The notes: generated from the letters alone by a model not told the origin. Positions 25,801 through 32,293 are shown, numbered from the stretch's first letter. The stretch is DNA of 32,293 nucleotides from Deltaproteobacteria bacterium (GCA_002731275.1 PCBK01000199.1:1-32293); one strand, 5' to 3'. Numbers and translations: made by a program.

Positions 25801-25835
25801 ACAGTAACCGTAAACCCGTCCAAATCTCCAACTAA
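22815..25835 (+). CDS. lipoprotein with Cys-rich modules, a PKD domain and eight IPT/TIG domains
   Basis: 1006 residues from ATG at 22815, which has GGGAGG 10 bases upstream; ATG at 22797 is an alternative that adds six residues. The signal peptide ends ITAC (Cys29). Four Cys-rich segments (about 54-200) share a C-x-D-D-C...C-x-x-x-x-C-x-x-G-x-C pattern. One PKD domain follows (about 205-300; LDGSQSKDPDGDKLTYSW is typical). The remainder is eight IPT/TIG immunoglobulin-like domains of about 85 residues, each with a GxNF-like strand, TTFVS-T-L and YPV-V-NPDGQ-SN. Such arrays form rod-like adhesins or receptors. No catalytic domain is present. The HDAC-like gene begins 81 bases downstream on the same strand and may be read through. 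Confidence 0.88.
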   Translation: MKANRLGRYGSFLMSCFMVLFLAMGITACDCGAPPGVEGNLPDGGTIVDKTNQCPQELTPCNNDNECQTCGGGLICIAGQCSVDPRPDRKPTDTPPVVDEKPDVPPQQCPTLCSNHDDCPTSKCGERNECVNGVCSYPARKCPDSCTEDAQCLTPACGSSIRCYQGKCTKLPACPKECLSDDDCSLPTCGTRNRCISGFCAEPPKNDPPVAVALKSQKVSVGSLVRLDGSQSKDPDGDKLTYSWSFSSKPANSKTDFNDSTAVSPAFVPDVAGEYVIELLVNDGQLDSKPSVVRISATKNAGPTLLSLAPSTLVRPTTDFTVSLFGTNFDAGAKAVFKGLLGVTTFVNSTELRAKLPANPPVAKYSVYVQNSDGQISNVLTFAITNAPSDPPRVIRITPTEVKTNAAFTLSVVGEKFANGVTIQVDGQPYKTNFFSSGLLSAVLSKGLTAGLHTVNVVNPDGQASNSVTLRATTVQTSPVLDSVTPNSIFANQKLTLTLKGKRFVAGAKIRIAGQTFAAASVTSTQILVTVALSNAGNFGVEVLNPNGETSNRLSLEVKPPLSKPVIQTLSPATTTELTAVTVAVKGTGFVNGAKVTLNNIAYTTTFVSATELRVSLPATVKAGKYPVQVTNPDNQTSNIVGLLFNPKPPAPVLSALSPAKIPQGVTTTVTLTGNNFLRGAQVQVGTRLYPTTFVSGTRLTVSVTKGLTAGNYPVVVFNPDSQKSNTLQLNIFKYPAPVLKSISPTQGMTGQVVSVQLLGANFLNGAKGVFQGGQQNTRFVSATELAMTLSLNGLGAGTYQVWVQNADGQVSNKIAFTVDAPKGPQINQILPNKGATNTKVNILIDGTNFVKGATISFASKTIQTTFVNISSLSAVFDLTGIAAGTYPVKVTNPDGSESNNVYFTVSGQKLPAPVLTSVSPTQLKLGTNKPIYLTGKNFQNGALLMLPLPFVGSIGLPCNYINANTLVVTAQLPSIPFPFPARTINVYVQNPDKQNSNRKPVQISN

Positions 25836-25916
25836 ATCCAACACCCCTCCCCGCCTCTTCCCCATACATTCCCACAATATCCACAACTCTCTCGAAAAGG
25901 TGACCAGAGCTCCCCT

Positions 25917-26813
25917 ATGAAATGTTTTTATAGCGACCACTTCGTCCTCCCACTCCCTCCAAAGCATCACTTCCCGATCCAAAAGTACGCCATGTTGCAT
26001 CGCACTTTGCGCACAGAGCAGATCGTCGAAGAAGCACAGCTCCACCCTCCCCCTCCCGTTCCCTTGCCGTTTTTGCTCGCCGCACACTGTAAAGAGTACG
26101 TCGAACGTGTCCGTTTGGGCCAACTCTCCAAACACGAAGTTCGGCGTATTGGGTTCCCCTGGTCTCCTGCACTTTATGAGCGCTCAATCCGCGTCGCCGG
26201 CGCGACGATTGAAGCGTGCAAGGAGGCTCTGTCTGCGGGGATCTCAGTCAACTTGGCGGGAGGGACACATCATGCTTCTTATGACAGGGGGCAGGGATAT
26301 TGTGTGTTCAACGATAGCGCTGTCGCAGTAAGAGCTCTTCAGGCAGAACACTCCATCAAACGCATCCTGATCCTCGACTGCGATGTCCATCAGGGGAATG
26401 GGACCGCTGAGATCTTTGCAGACGAACCGGATGTCTTCACCTTCTCAATCCACAACCACAAAGCCTTCCCTTTACACAAAGCCGTCAGCGATCTGGATAT
26501 CGATGTTCCCCCCAAAACACAAGATACCGCGTATCTTGCGTTGTTAACGCAAGGTCTCGAAGAGGTCTTCGCTCGTTTCTCCCCTGAGTGTGTGATCTAC
26601 CTCGCAGGTGTCGACCCCTACGAAGATGATCGGCTCGGTGGCCTGTCGTTGACCAAAGCAGGTCTCGCACAAAGAGATCATCTGGTCTTGCGTGCTTGTC
26701 GAGAAAGAGGCCTCCCTGTCGCGATCACAATGTCAGGTGGATATGCCCACCGCATCGAAGACATTGTCGCATTGCACGCACAGACCATCGAGATCGCCAC
26801 AGGGTATATTTGA
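25917..26813 (+). CDS. histone deacetylase family protein, class IV-like
   Basis: 298 residues, full length for bacterial members and predicted cytoplasmic. The arginase-like deacetylase fold motifs are intact: H118-H119 in GGTHHA, the DRGQGYCVFND block, zinc ligands D156 and H158 in LDCDVHQGNG, D233 in AGVDPYEDD, and the transition-state Tyr276 in SGGYAHR. The DRG-x-G and DVHQGNG spelling is the pattern of class IV (HDAC11-like) enzymes. Known members remove acetyl or longer acyl groups from lysine or small amines; the substrate here cannot be read. The N-terminus (LPLPPKHHFPIQKYAML) is conserved and supports this start, although the upstream Shine-Dalgarno is weak. It converges on xerC with a 23-base gap. 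Confidence 0.9.
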   Translation: MKCFYSDHFVLPLPPKHHFPIQKYAMLHRTLRTEQIVEEAQLHPPPPVPLPFLLAAHCKEYVERVRLGQLSKHEVRRIGFPWSPALYERSIRVAGATIEACKEALSAGISVNLAGGTHHASYDRGQGYCVFNDSAVAVRALQAEHSIKRILILDCDVHQGNGTAEIFADEPDVFTFSIHNHKAFPLHKAVSDLDIDVPPKTQDTAYLALLTQGLEEVFARFSPECVIYLAGVDPYEDDRLGGLSLTKAGLAQRDHLVLRACRERGLPVAITMSGGYAHRIEDIVALHAQTIEIATGYI

Positions 26814-26836
26814 TTGTTGTTGGGATTGGGAAGAAG

Positions 26837-27970
26837 CTATCCTTCGTCGGGGACTTTTTGGGCGCGGGGGTGGGCTGCGCCATAGGCAGCCATCAAACTC
26901 TTGATGTTGACGTGTGTATAGCGTTGTGTTGTGGAGAGACTTTCGTGACCGAGTAGCTCTTGAATCCCACGCAAATCGGCCCCGGATTCGAGCAGGTGTG
27001 TCGCAAAGGAGTGACGCAGACCGTGGGGACTGATCCGACAGCGAGCCGCCGTCTCAAGCACATATTTATCAACGACACGACGGACACTTCGCGCTGTAAG
27101 CCGACCACCTTTGTAATTTAGGAACAAGGCCTCATGTGCAGCCATTCCTTCGTCAGCCGCGGCGAGCAATTGACCACGAAGATTCATGTAGTGCTTGATC
27201 GCCTCAAGCGCAGGACCACCGATCGGGACGATACGTTCTTTGCGCCGTTTTCCGAAGATCTTGGCGAATCCCCACGGTCTCAAGCTGTCGAGGTCAAGAG
27301 AGACGAGCTCACTGACACGCATCCCTGTCGCATAGAAGAGCTCAAGGATCGCACAATCGCGTGCACCGAGGGCGGTTCGATCGTCGGGAGCATCGAGCAG
27401 TCGCCCGATCTCTTCGATCGTCAAGAAGCGCGGAAGTGCGCGTGGTTGTTTGGGATTATTGATAAAATCGAGGGGGTTTTGTTCGAGCACTTCCTGGCGC
27501 ATCAAGAATCGAAAGAAACTGCGCAACGCGCTGAGCTTTCTGTTGAGCGTACTCGCCTTGTTGTCCTTCTCGTAAAGAACGGCGAGAAAACCACGAAGGT
27601 GTCGACGGTGGACTTGTGTAGGGTCGAGAATCTCCAACGCGACGATATACTCCAAAAAGGCGCGAATATCCCGTTCGTATGCACGCAGCGTGTGCTGAGA
27701 AGATTGTCTCACAAGGCCCATATAATCGAGAAAACGAGCCTTCCAGTGCAGCCATGTCTCTCCAAAATCCGCCTCTGTAATCGGCTTGGCGTCTTTCTCT
27801 TGGAGCGCCTTGACCGTCTTTTTACGCTGCTCTTCGACGGACTCTTTTGGCGCGGGCGCCTTCTTGGACGCTCGCTTTGTGGGAGTCTTTTTGGCCTTCT
27901 TTTTGGTGCTTGCGGCCTTCTTTTTCTTTGGTTTTTTGGTCTCTTTCTCGGACGAAGTTACATCATTCAT
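26837..27970 (-). CDS. xerC: tyrosine recombinase XerC with Lys-rich N-terminal extension
   Basis: 377 residues from ATG at 27970, with GGAG 7 bases upstream; the longer frame to 28015 lacks a site. Residues about 70-160 are the SAM-like core-binding domain, and 180-360 the catalytic domain, with R218 in TGMRVSE, K241, H316-x-x-R319 in HGLRH, H342 and nucleophile Y351. The end, AAYGAAHPRA, matches XerC rather than XerD. XerC/D resolve chromosome dimers at dif during division; an integrase role is less likely because no phage genes are nearby. Unusually, residues 1-60 are a Lys/Ala/Pro/Thr-rich tail resembling histone H1 C-termini, absent from typical XerC proteins of about 300 residues. The tail probably binds DNA. 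Confidence 0.93.
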   Translation of the reverse strand: MNDVTSSEKETKKPKKKKAASTKKKAKKTPTKRASKKAPAPKESVEEQRKKTVKALQEKDAKPITEADFGETWLHWKARFLDYMGLVRQSSQHTLRAYERDIRAFLEYIVALEILDPTQVHRRHLRGFLAVLYEKDNKASTLNRKLSALRSFFRFLMRQEVLEQNPLDFINNPKQPRALPRFLTIEEIGRLLDAPDDRTALGARDCAILELFYATGMRVSELVSLDLDSLRPWGFAKIFGKRRKERIVPIGGPALEAIKHYMNLRGQLLAAADEGMAAHEALFLNYKGGRLTARSVRRVVDKYVLETAARCRISPHGLRHSFATHLLESGADLRGIQELLGHESLSTTQRYTHVNIKSLMAAYGAAHPRAQKVPDEG

Positions 27971-27977
27971 CAACACA

Positions 27978-27981
27978 CTCC
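27978..27981 (-). promoter_or_regulatory. ribosome binding site setting the xerC start
   Basis: GGAG on the - strand lies 7 bases before ATG at 27970. It keeps the Lys-rich tail in the product but excludes 15 residues encoded upstream. Confidence 0.55.
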
Positions 27982-28474
27982 ACTGAACAAACATACAATC
28001 ATCATACACGATCAACGTACCATCTCATGACCTCTCTGCTCAAATTTTGACCACAGCTCTGAAGGCAAAACAAAACTTTCTCGCGATCGTCGTGTTTGAA
28101 AGGGTATCACTCACCTCCTACGCAGAAGCGAAGTAGCGCAGCAACATCAAAATGTTGAACGCTCCAAGAAGTCGATCCGTCAGATATCTGATACGTTCAT
28201 GGGGTGTGCTCGTCATACAAACCCAACAGGTCACCACTTATTTGGAGGGTGAAGGGACAGTAACTCTTTGTTTCCAAAGACAGAGAGTCTATCACAGGGA
28301 AGTGGATCAAAATCATGAAAAGGTGTACATTGGATGTGGCATTTTTCATGCTAGACGGTGTTCAAGATTTGGCACCTTATCACTTTAGAAAGACATGCAC
28401 CGAGAGAGTGCATCGATAGAATCGGCAACTTTTGCCAACATAGAAGAATCGCATATCTTTACATGAATGTCCTC
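27982..28474. other. noncoding divergent region ahead of the CDC/YCC repeat lipoprotein gene
   Basis: About 490 bases between xerC and the large Cys-rich gene. An open frame at 28152-28388 has no Shine-Dalgarno and no recognisable product. No clear promoter pair or strong hairpin is visible. Confidence 0.5.
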
Positions 28475-28480
28475 AGGAGG
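28475..28480 (+). promoter_or_regulatory. ribosome binding site setting the start of the CDC/YCC lipoprotein gene
   Basis: AGGAGG stands 6 bases before ATG at 28487 and only 3 bases before ATG at 28484, favouring the second ATG. In-frame ATGs further upstream have no such site. Confidence 0.7.
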
Positions 28481-28486
28481 AAGATG

Positions 28487-31400
28487 ATGGCTCGTTTACT
28501 CAAACGTCGCTACACCCTGTTCCTCGGGCTAATGCTCACATTGGGCTTGCTCGTTGGGATCACAGGAGGTTGTGATTGTGGTGGTTCACCAGGAACCGAA
28601 ACAATCACCGAAACAAACACGGAGAACCCAACAACAGACGGAGGTGAGGTCGTCGCAGAGAAGGACGGGACCTGTACCCAGCGCTGTGACTGCCCACAAG
28701 GACAAGAATGTCGGGACAGCAAATGTGTGATCCTTGATGCACCAGTCTATTGCTGCGATCGCGATCAATGTCCCATTGGTAAGGCTTGCTTAAACGCCGA
28801 TGGTAGCAACGGCTCATGTGATGTACGGACACCCTGTAAACACAACTGTGAGTGTTCACAAGGACTCGCCTGTGAAAAAGGCTACTGTACCAAGACCAGT
28901 AAGATTGTTTACTGTTGTGAACAATCAGGTTGCCCAGCGGGCGAACAGTGCGAGTCGATCCGTGGAGGCACCAAGACCTGTGGTAGCGAAGGCTCCCCTT
29001 GTGTCTCTGCGTGTGGTTGTGTCGCAGGTCTTGCTTGTGTCAACGGTCAATGTACAAAGAGCAGCACAACTGTTTACTGTTGTGATAACACCAACTGCCC
29101 AGAAGGACAGGTCTGTGAGACAGCCAAAGGCGAACGTGGTGTTTGCGGAAAGATCAAAAAATGTAACTCAGCGTGTGATTGTCCCACAGGCCAAGCATGC
29201 TCAAACGGACGATGTGTCGTCTCTCCTGTTCCCGTCTACTGTTGTGATAAGCCCAACTCTTGCCCCTCCGGCCAAGCTTGTGACACAGCAGATGGTCGAC
29301 GCCAAACCTGCCCCACTCAAACCGAATGTACCCAACATTGTGACTGTGCCCAAGGCCAATTCTGCAACAAAGGAGCCTGTGTCGTCGGCACATCCCCTGT
29401 CTATTGTTGTGACAAAGCAGGGTGCCCAGTTCGCCGCTCCTGCTTTACCAAAAACGGTGGCGTCGGAACATGCCCAGACAAGAAGTGCGTCAAAGACACA
29501 GACTGTGGTGCGCCCTCCTGTCGTCAACAAGGGACACAATGTACAACCGCCGTCCCACGCTGCCTTGATGATGGTTCATGCTCCAACGAAGTGAGCAGCA
29601 GCGCAGGTAGCTGTGATCCAGCAACAGGCAAATGTACAACCACAGCACAATGTAAAGTCGACTGTGATTGTCCCCAAGGTCAGGCGTGCTCAAACGGTGC
29701 TTGTGGCATCGCAAATATCGTAAAGTACTGCTGTGACAAAGAAGGTTGTCCAAAAGGACAAGCCTGCAGCCGAACAGACGGAAGCGCAGGTGTTTGTGGT
29801 GGCACAACAGGATGTAGATCCAACGCAGAGTGTGGAAAGACTTCGTGCCAGCAACTTGGAACGGACTGTGCGCTGAACACCCCAACATGTGACGTTGCCA
29901 CAGGAAAATGTGTACCTGGCGCACAACTCGTACGAAACGCTGATTGTAAAACACAAAACGGTCAACTCACCTGTGTTCCACGTACAGGCGTCGTTTGTAA
30001 GACTCACTGTGACTGTCCACAAGGACAAGGCTGCTCTAGTGGCCAGTGTATCGGAGGCACCTTCCCCACATATTGCTGTGACAAAGCCGGATGCCCAACC
30101 AAACAAGCTTGCTACAACAAAGATGGTACTCCTGGTATCTGCCCAGGTGTCGGTGGATGTAAAACGGACCAAGATTGTGGCAAAGCTTCCTGCCGACAAA
30201 GCGGGACGACGTGTGTTGTGACAAAACCAACCTGCGACACGACAACAGGAACATGTCGAAGCTCATCAGCCGCCTCTCCAGGCGTATGTGACCCCAACAC
30301 TGGTTCATGCACACCACTCACTCCATGTCAGGTCCATTGTGATTGTCCCCAAGGACAGGCTTGCGCGACAACGCCCTTCGGCATCAGAGTTTGCCAACAA
30401 GTCTCCACACCAGTCTACTGCTGTGATAAAGCTGGATGTCCTTCCAGCACAGCGTGTTTTGATAAAAACAACGCAAGAGGGACATGCCCCATCACATGTA
30501 CCTCTCCATGTGATTGTAATACAGGCGAAGATTGTGTGAGTGGGCGTTGTACCGTGACTCCAAATCCTGCGTATTGCTGTGACGATCCACAGAAATGTCC
30601 TGCAGGTGCTGTCTGTAAAGACAAGTCGGGCAAAGCCGGTACATGCCCACAAACACAACGTCCCTGCAAGAATGTTTGTGATTGTGTCCAAGGCGAAGCC
30701 TGCACCAACAACGTCTGTGTCAAGACGAGTAACCCAACAGTCTTCTGTTGTGAGCAGCCCTCTTGTCCGGCAGGAAAAGCCTGTGTCAACAGTCTCAATC
30801 AACAAGGAACATGCCCCGTTCCCTGTAAAAATGATTGTAGCTGTACACAAGGTCAACGTTGTGTGAATGGTACTTGTACAAGCAGCTCCGGTAACGGTTA
30901 TTGCTGCACTAAATCGGGATGTCCCGCCAACTTCAGCTGTACCAACCCCGATGGCAGCCGCAACCGATGTCCGACGCAAAAATGTAACTCCGCCTGTGAT
31001 TGTAACCAGGGAGAAGACTGCCGAAATGGCCAATGTACAAGGGTGTTCCCTGCTGTGTACTGTTGTAGCAAGACAGGATGCCCACAAGGTCAGTCTTGTA
31101 AAAATGCACAAAACACATGGGGAACGTGTCCAAATGTCAACACGTGTAGCTCTCCATGTGATTGTCCACAAGGGCAAGACTGCTTCAAAGGCCAATGTAT
31201 CCAGGTCTTCCCATCGATCTACTGCTGCTCCAAAGTAGGCTGCCAACCTGGACAGGCTTGCTATGACAGCAACAACAAAGCCGGAGTTTGCCCCGGTTCA
31301 CAATGTACAACATCATGTGATTGTCCCAACCAAGGTCAGTCATGTGTGCGTGGTCGTTGTGCTTCTTCTAATCCGCGAATCTATTGCTGTAGCAAACCCG

Positions 31401-31957
31401 GATGTCAATCAGGCCAAAGCTGCGAAGATACAAACGGCAACCTGAGTGTTTGCCCTGGCGCACAATGTAAAACGGCTTGTGATTGTAATCAGGGTGAAGA
31501 TTGTCGAAATGGTCAGTGTGTCAGAAGTTCACCTGCGGTGTATTGCTGTAGTAAAACGGCATGCCGCGCAGGACAAGCTTGTGTCAACACAAACGGAACC
31601 TCCGGCACCTGCCCTGTACAATGCAAAGTGGATTGTGATTGCCCACAAGGAAATCGTTGTTCAGCAGGTACCTGCTACCCAACTACGACAGCGTACTGTT
31701 GTAGTAAAGCGGGATGTCCGACAGGCCGAACTTGTACGACAACTACAGGACAACGTAGTGTCTGTGGTGGAAGCACCGGACAAAGCTGTAAGGTCCGTTG
31801 TGATTGTAACCAAGGTGAAGAGTGTGTGAATGGTCGATGTCAACAAGGACCAAGCCCTGTTTACTGTTGTAGCAAGGCCGGATGTCCTTCGAACTTCGTC
31901 TGTCAGGATTCAACTGGACGCACCAGCTTCTGTCCCACGACTCCCCCAGCTCCATAA
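28487..31957 (+). CDS. giant Cys-rich lipoprotein made of 17 CDC/YCC modules
   Basis: 1156 residues. The signal peptide ends TGGC (Cys29). After a short Glu/Thr linker, from about residue 58 to the C-terminus the protein is 17 tandem modules of 48-55 residues, each with about ten cysteines in the order C-x3-CDC-x-QG-x2-C-x2-G-x-C, then YCC-x-K-x-GCP-x-G-x2-C, then a GxC end. After modules 5, 6 and 7 lie three inserted segments of a second type (C-x4-DCG-x2-SC-x2-GT-x-C...CD-x2-TG-x-C). The early modules mostly read YCCD, while modules 12-17 read YCCS. There is no anchor other than the lipid. If all cysteines pair, it would be a stiff, protease-resistant rod. No known domain name fits the whole module. 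Its function is unknown; a surface structure or metal binding is possible. Confidence 0.85.
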   Translation: MARLLKRRYTLFLGLMLTLGLLVGITGGCDCGGSPGTETITETNTENPTTDGGEVVAEKDGTCTQRCDCPQGQECRDSKCVILDAPVYCCDRDQCPIGKACLNADGSNGSCDVRTPCKHNCECSQGLACEKGYCTKTSKIVYCCEQSGCPAGEQCESIRGGTKTCGSEGSPCVSACGCVAGLACVNGQCTKSSTTVYCCDNTNCPEGQVCETAKGERGVCGKIKKCNSACDCPTGQACSNGRCVVSPVPVYCCDKPNSCPSGQACDTADGRRQTCPTQTECTQHCDCAQGQFCNKGACVVGTSPVYCCDKAGCPVRRSCFTKNGGVGTCPDKKCVKDTDCGAPSCRQQGTQCTTAVPRCLDDGSCSNEVSSSAGSCDPATGKCTTTAQCKVDCDCPQGQACSNGACGIANIVKYCCDKEGCPKGQACSRTDGSAGVCGGTTGCRSNAECGKTSCQQLGTDCALNTPTCDVATGKCVPGAQLVRNADCKTQNGQLTCVPRTGVVCKTHCDCPQGQGCSSGQCIGGTFPTYCCDKAGCPTKQACYNKDGTPGICPGVGGCKTDQDCGKASCRQSGTTCVVTKPTCDTTTGTCRSSSAASPGVCDPNTGSCTPLTPCQVHCDCPQGQACATTPFGIRVCQQVSTPVYCCDKAGCPSSTACFDKNNARGTCPITCTSPCDCNTGEDCVSGRCTVTPNPAYCCDDPQKCPAGAVCKDKSGKAGTCPQTQRPCKNVCDCVQGEACTNNVCVKTSNPTVFCCEQPSCPAGKACVNSLNQQGTCPVPCKNDCSCTQGQRCVNGTCTSSSGNGYCCTKSGCPANFSCTNPDGSRNRCPTQKCNSACDCNQGEDCRNGQCTRVFPAVYCCSKTGCPQGQSCKNAQNTWGTCPNVNTCSSPCDCPQGQDCFKGQCIQVFPSIYCCSKVGCQPGQACYDSNNKAGVCPGSQCTTSCDCPNQGQSCVRGRCASSNPRIYCCSKPGCQSGQSCEDTNGNLSVCPGAQCKTACDCNQGEDCRNGQCVRSSPAVYCCSKTACRAGQACVNTNGTSGTCPVQCKVDCDCPQGNRCSAGTCYPTTTAYCCSKAGCPTGRTCTTTTGQRSVCGGSTGQSCKVRCDCNQGEECVNGRCQQGPSPVYCCSKAGCPSNFVCQDSTGRTSFCPTTPPAP

Positions 31958-31977
31958 GAACCCTTATTTGCTTCATG

Positions 31978-32017
31978 CACTTTGCAACCCCCCCTTCAAC
32001 AAACCTCTCCATCCCCC
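31978..32017 (+). repeat. 40-base direct repeat, copy 1
   Basis: Matches 32254-32293 at 38 of 40 positions. It begins CACTTTGCAACC and ends CTCTCCATCCCCC. The copies are 276 bases apart. Confidence 0.85.
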
Positions 32018-32031
32018 TGAGCCTTCGGCTC

Positions 32032-32072
32032 TTCCCCCTTCCTCTCCATCCTCTGGAGAATGGAAGGGGGAG
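32032..32072. terminator. long hairpin after the CDC/YCC gene
   Basis: The outer stem has 11 pairs (TTCCCCCTTCC with GGAAGGGGGAG, one G-T pair). The inner stem is 6 pairs (TCTCCA/TGGAGA) with a 5-base loop, and there is a 2-base bulge on the 3' side. It lies 75 bases after the stop codon. Only a short TTTT follows, so it may terminate transcription or be part of a repeated intergenic element. Confidence 0.5.
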
Positions 32073-32185
32073 ACATTTTGCCGATAAGTACGGTATTTCG
32101 CTTGAGTTCTGCTCCAGGCGCAGTTGCACTTGTGTCTTCGCAAAATGCACCCGAATGTACGACACAATCCCTCATGATCATACGT

Positions 32186-32201
32186 ATGTCGCAAGCGACA
32201 T
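32186..32201. repeat. 16-base palindrome in the right-end noncoding region
   Basis: ATGTCGC and GCGACAT flank a 2-base AA centre. It could be a protein-binding site. The loop is too small for a stable RNA hairpin. Confidence 0.4.
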
Positions 32202-32253
32202 CCTCCTAATGCTCGACTGCTCGGACAACATATGCGGTTGTCATTTGCGACGC

Positions 32254-32293
32254 CACTTTGCAACCACCCCTTCTACAAACCTCTCCATCCCCC
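32254..32293 (+). repeat. 40-base direct repeat, copy 2, cut by the window edge
   Basis: Matches 31978-32017 at 38 of 40 positions and is still matching at the last base, so the repeat probably continues outside the window. Confidence 0.85.

Larger units (their letters stand above)
31958..32293. other. noncoding right end with hairpins and direct repeat
   Basis: 336 bases without a credible gene. They hold a strong hairpin (32032-32072), a smaller GAGCC/GGCTC hairpin (about 32019-32031), a 16-base palindrome (32186-32201) and two copies of a 40-base repeat. Confidence 0.7.

Noticed and set aside
25533-26135. 200-residue open frame on the - strand
   Set aside because: Spans the end of the IPT gene and the start of the HDAC-like gene, both strongly supported on the other strand.
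26837-28015. Integrase of a mobile element
   Set aside because: No attachment site, phage or conjugation genes nearby, and the C-terminal AAHPRA signature fits chromosomal XerC.
27134-28030. 298-residue open frame on the + strand
   Set aside because: Antisense to xerC, which has all catalytic residues; the frame is a by-product of codon bias.
28152-28388. 78-residue open frame upstream of the CDC/YCC gene
   Set aside because: No Shine-Dalgarno, no recognisable domain or signal peptide, and overlap with the leader of the next gene.
28660-31950. CRISPR-like or satellite repeat appearance
   Set aside because: The periodicity is in codons of one long open frame; DNA units differ in length and sequence and there are no identical repeats with unique spacers.
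1-32293. tRNA or rRNA genes
   Set aside because: I found no T-loop/acceptor arrangement or conserved rRNA segments on either strand by eye.

Overview
This window looks like the chromosome of a Gram-negative, myxobacterium-like organism (Myxococcota/Bradymonadota type). The evidence is two C-terminal sorting signals of the MYXO-CTERM type (a Gly-Cys-Gly-Cys motif, one hydrophobic segment, an Arg/Lys tail), many lipoproteins with Cys-rich, Glu/Pro- or Lys/Glu-rich and repeat-built ectodomains, MopE-like and thrombospondin-3-like metal-binding motifs, and a PEGA/TPR-like protein. Base composition is moderate rather than very GC-rich. I saw no rRNA, tRNA, CRISPR array or insertion sequence.

Layout. 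At the left edge is the tail of a surface protein with a MYXO-CTERM-like anchor (1-231, +). A membrane-anchored glycerophosphodiester phosphodiesterase (301-1245, -) is divergent from a two-gene unit: a Gph-like HAD phosphatase and a PGRP-type peptidoglycan amidase with its own MYXO-CTERM-like tail (1388-3468, +). Two + strand lipoproteins follow: a six-blade NHL propeller and a Cys-rich internally duplicated protein. From 6716 to 16586 everything is on the - strand. Reading in the transcription direction from 16586: a 1050-residue lipoprotein of unknown function, an M50 site-2-type protease, a small secreted SecD P1-head-like protein, YaaA, a TPR/PEGA-like membrane protein, and a kelch/beta-propeller lipoprotein coupled to it by an ATGA overlap.

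From 16812 on there are mostly single-gene units: a lipoprotein fusing an amidohydrolase to TSP3-like and OB-like regions (+), a Tat-targeted superoxide-reductase lipoprotein (+), a lipoprotein with two lamin-tail domains (-), a lipoprotein with Cys-rich modules, a PKD domain and eight IPT/TIG domains (+), a class IV-like histone deacetylase family enzyme (+), XerC with a histone-H1-like Lys-rich N-terminal tail (-), and a 1156-residue lipoprotein made of 17 CDC...YCC modules (+). The right end is noncoding, with strong hairpins and a 40-base direct repeat whose second copy runs off the window.

How the genes fit together. Most of the window encodes the cell-envelope surface: eight predicted lipoproteins and two proteins with C-terminal anchors. 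Many share the same small Cys-rich knot, roughly C-x5-DC-x2-G-x2-C-x3-C, although their other domains differ completely. The soluble genes are housekeeping-type: phosphatase, YaaA, XerC and the HDAC-like enzyme. The strongest leads for something new are the 17-module Cys protein, the amidohydrolase/TSP3/OB fusion, the exported superoxide reductase, and the Lys-rich XerC tail lying beside a deacetylase gene.
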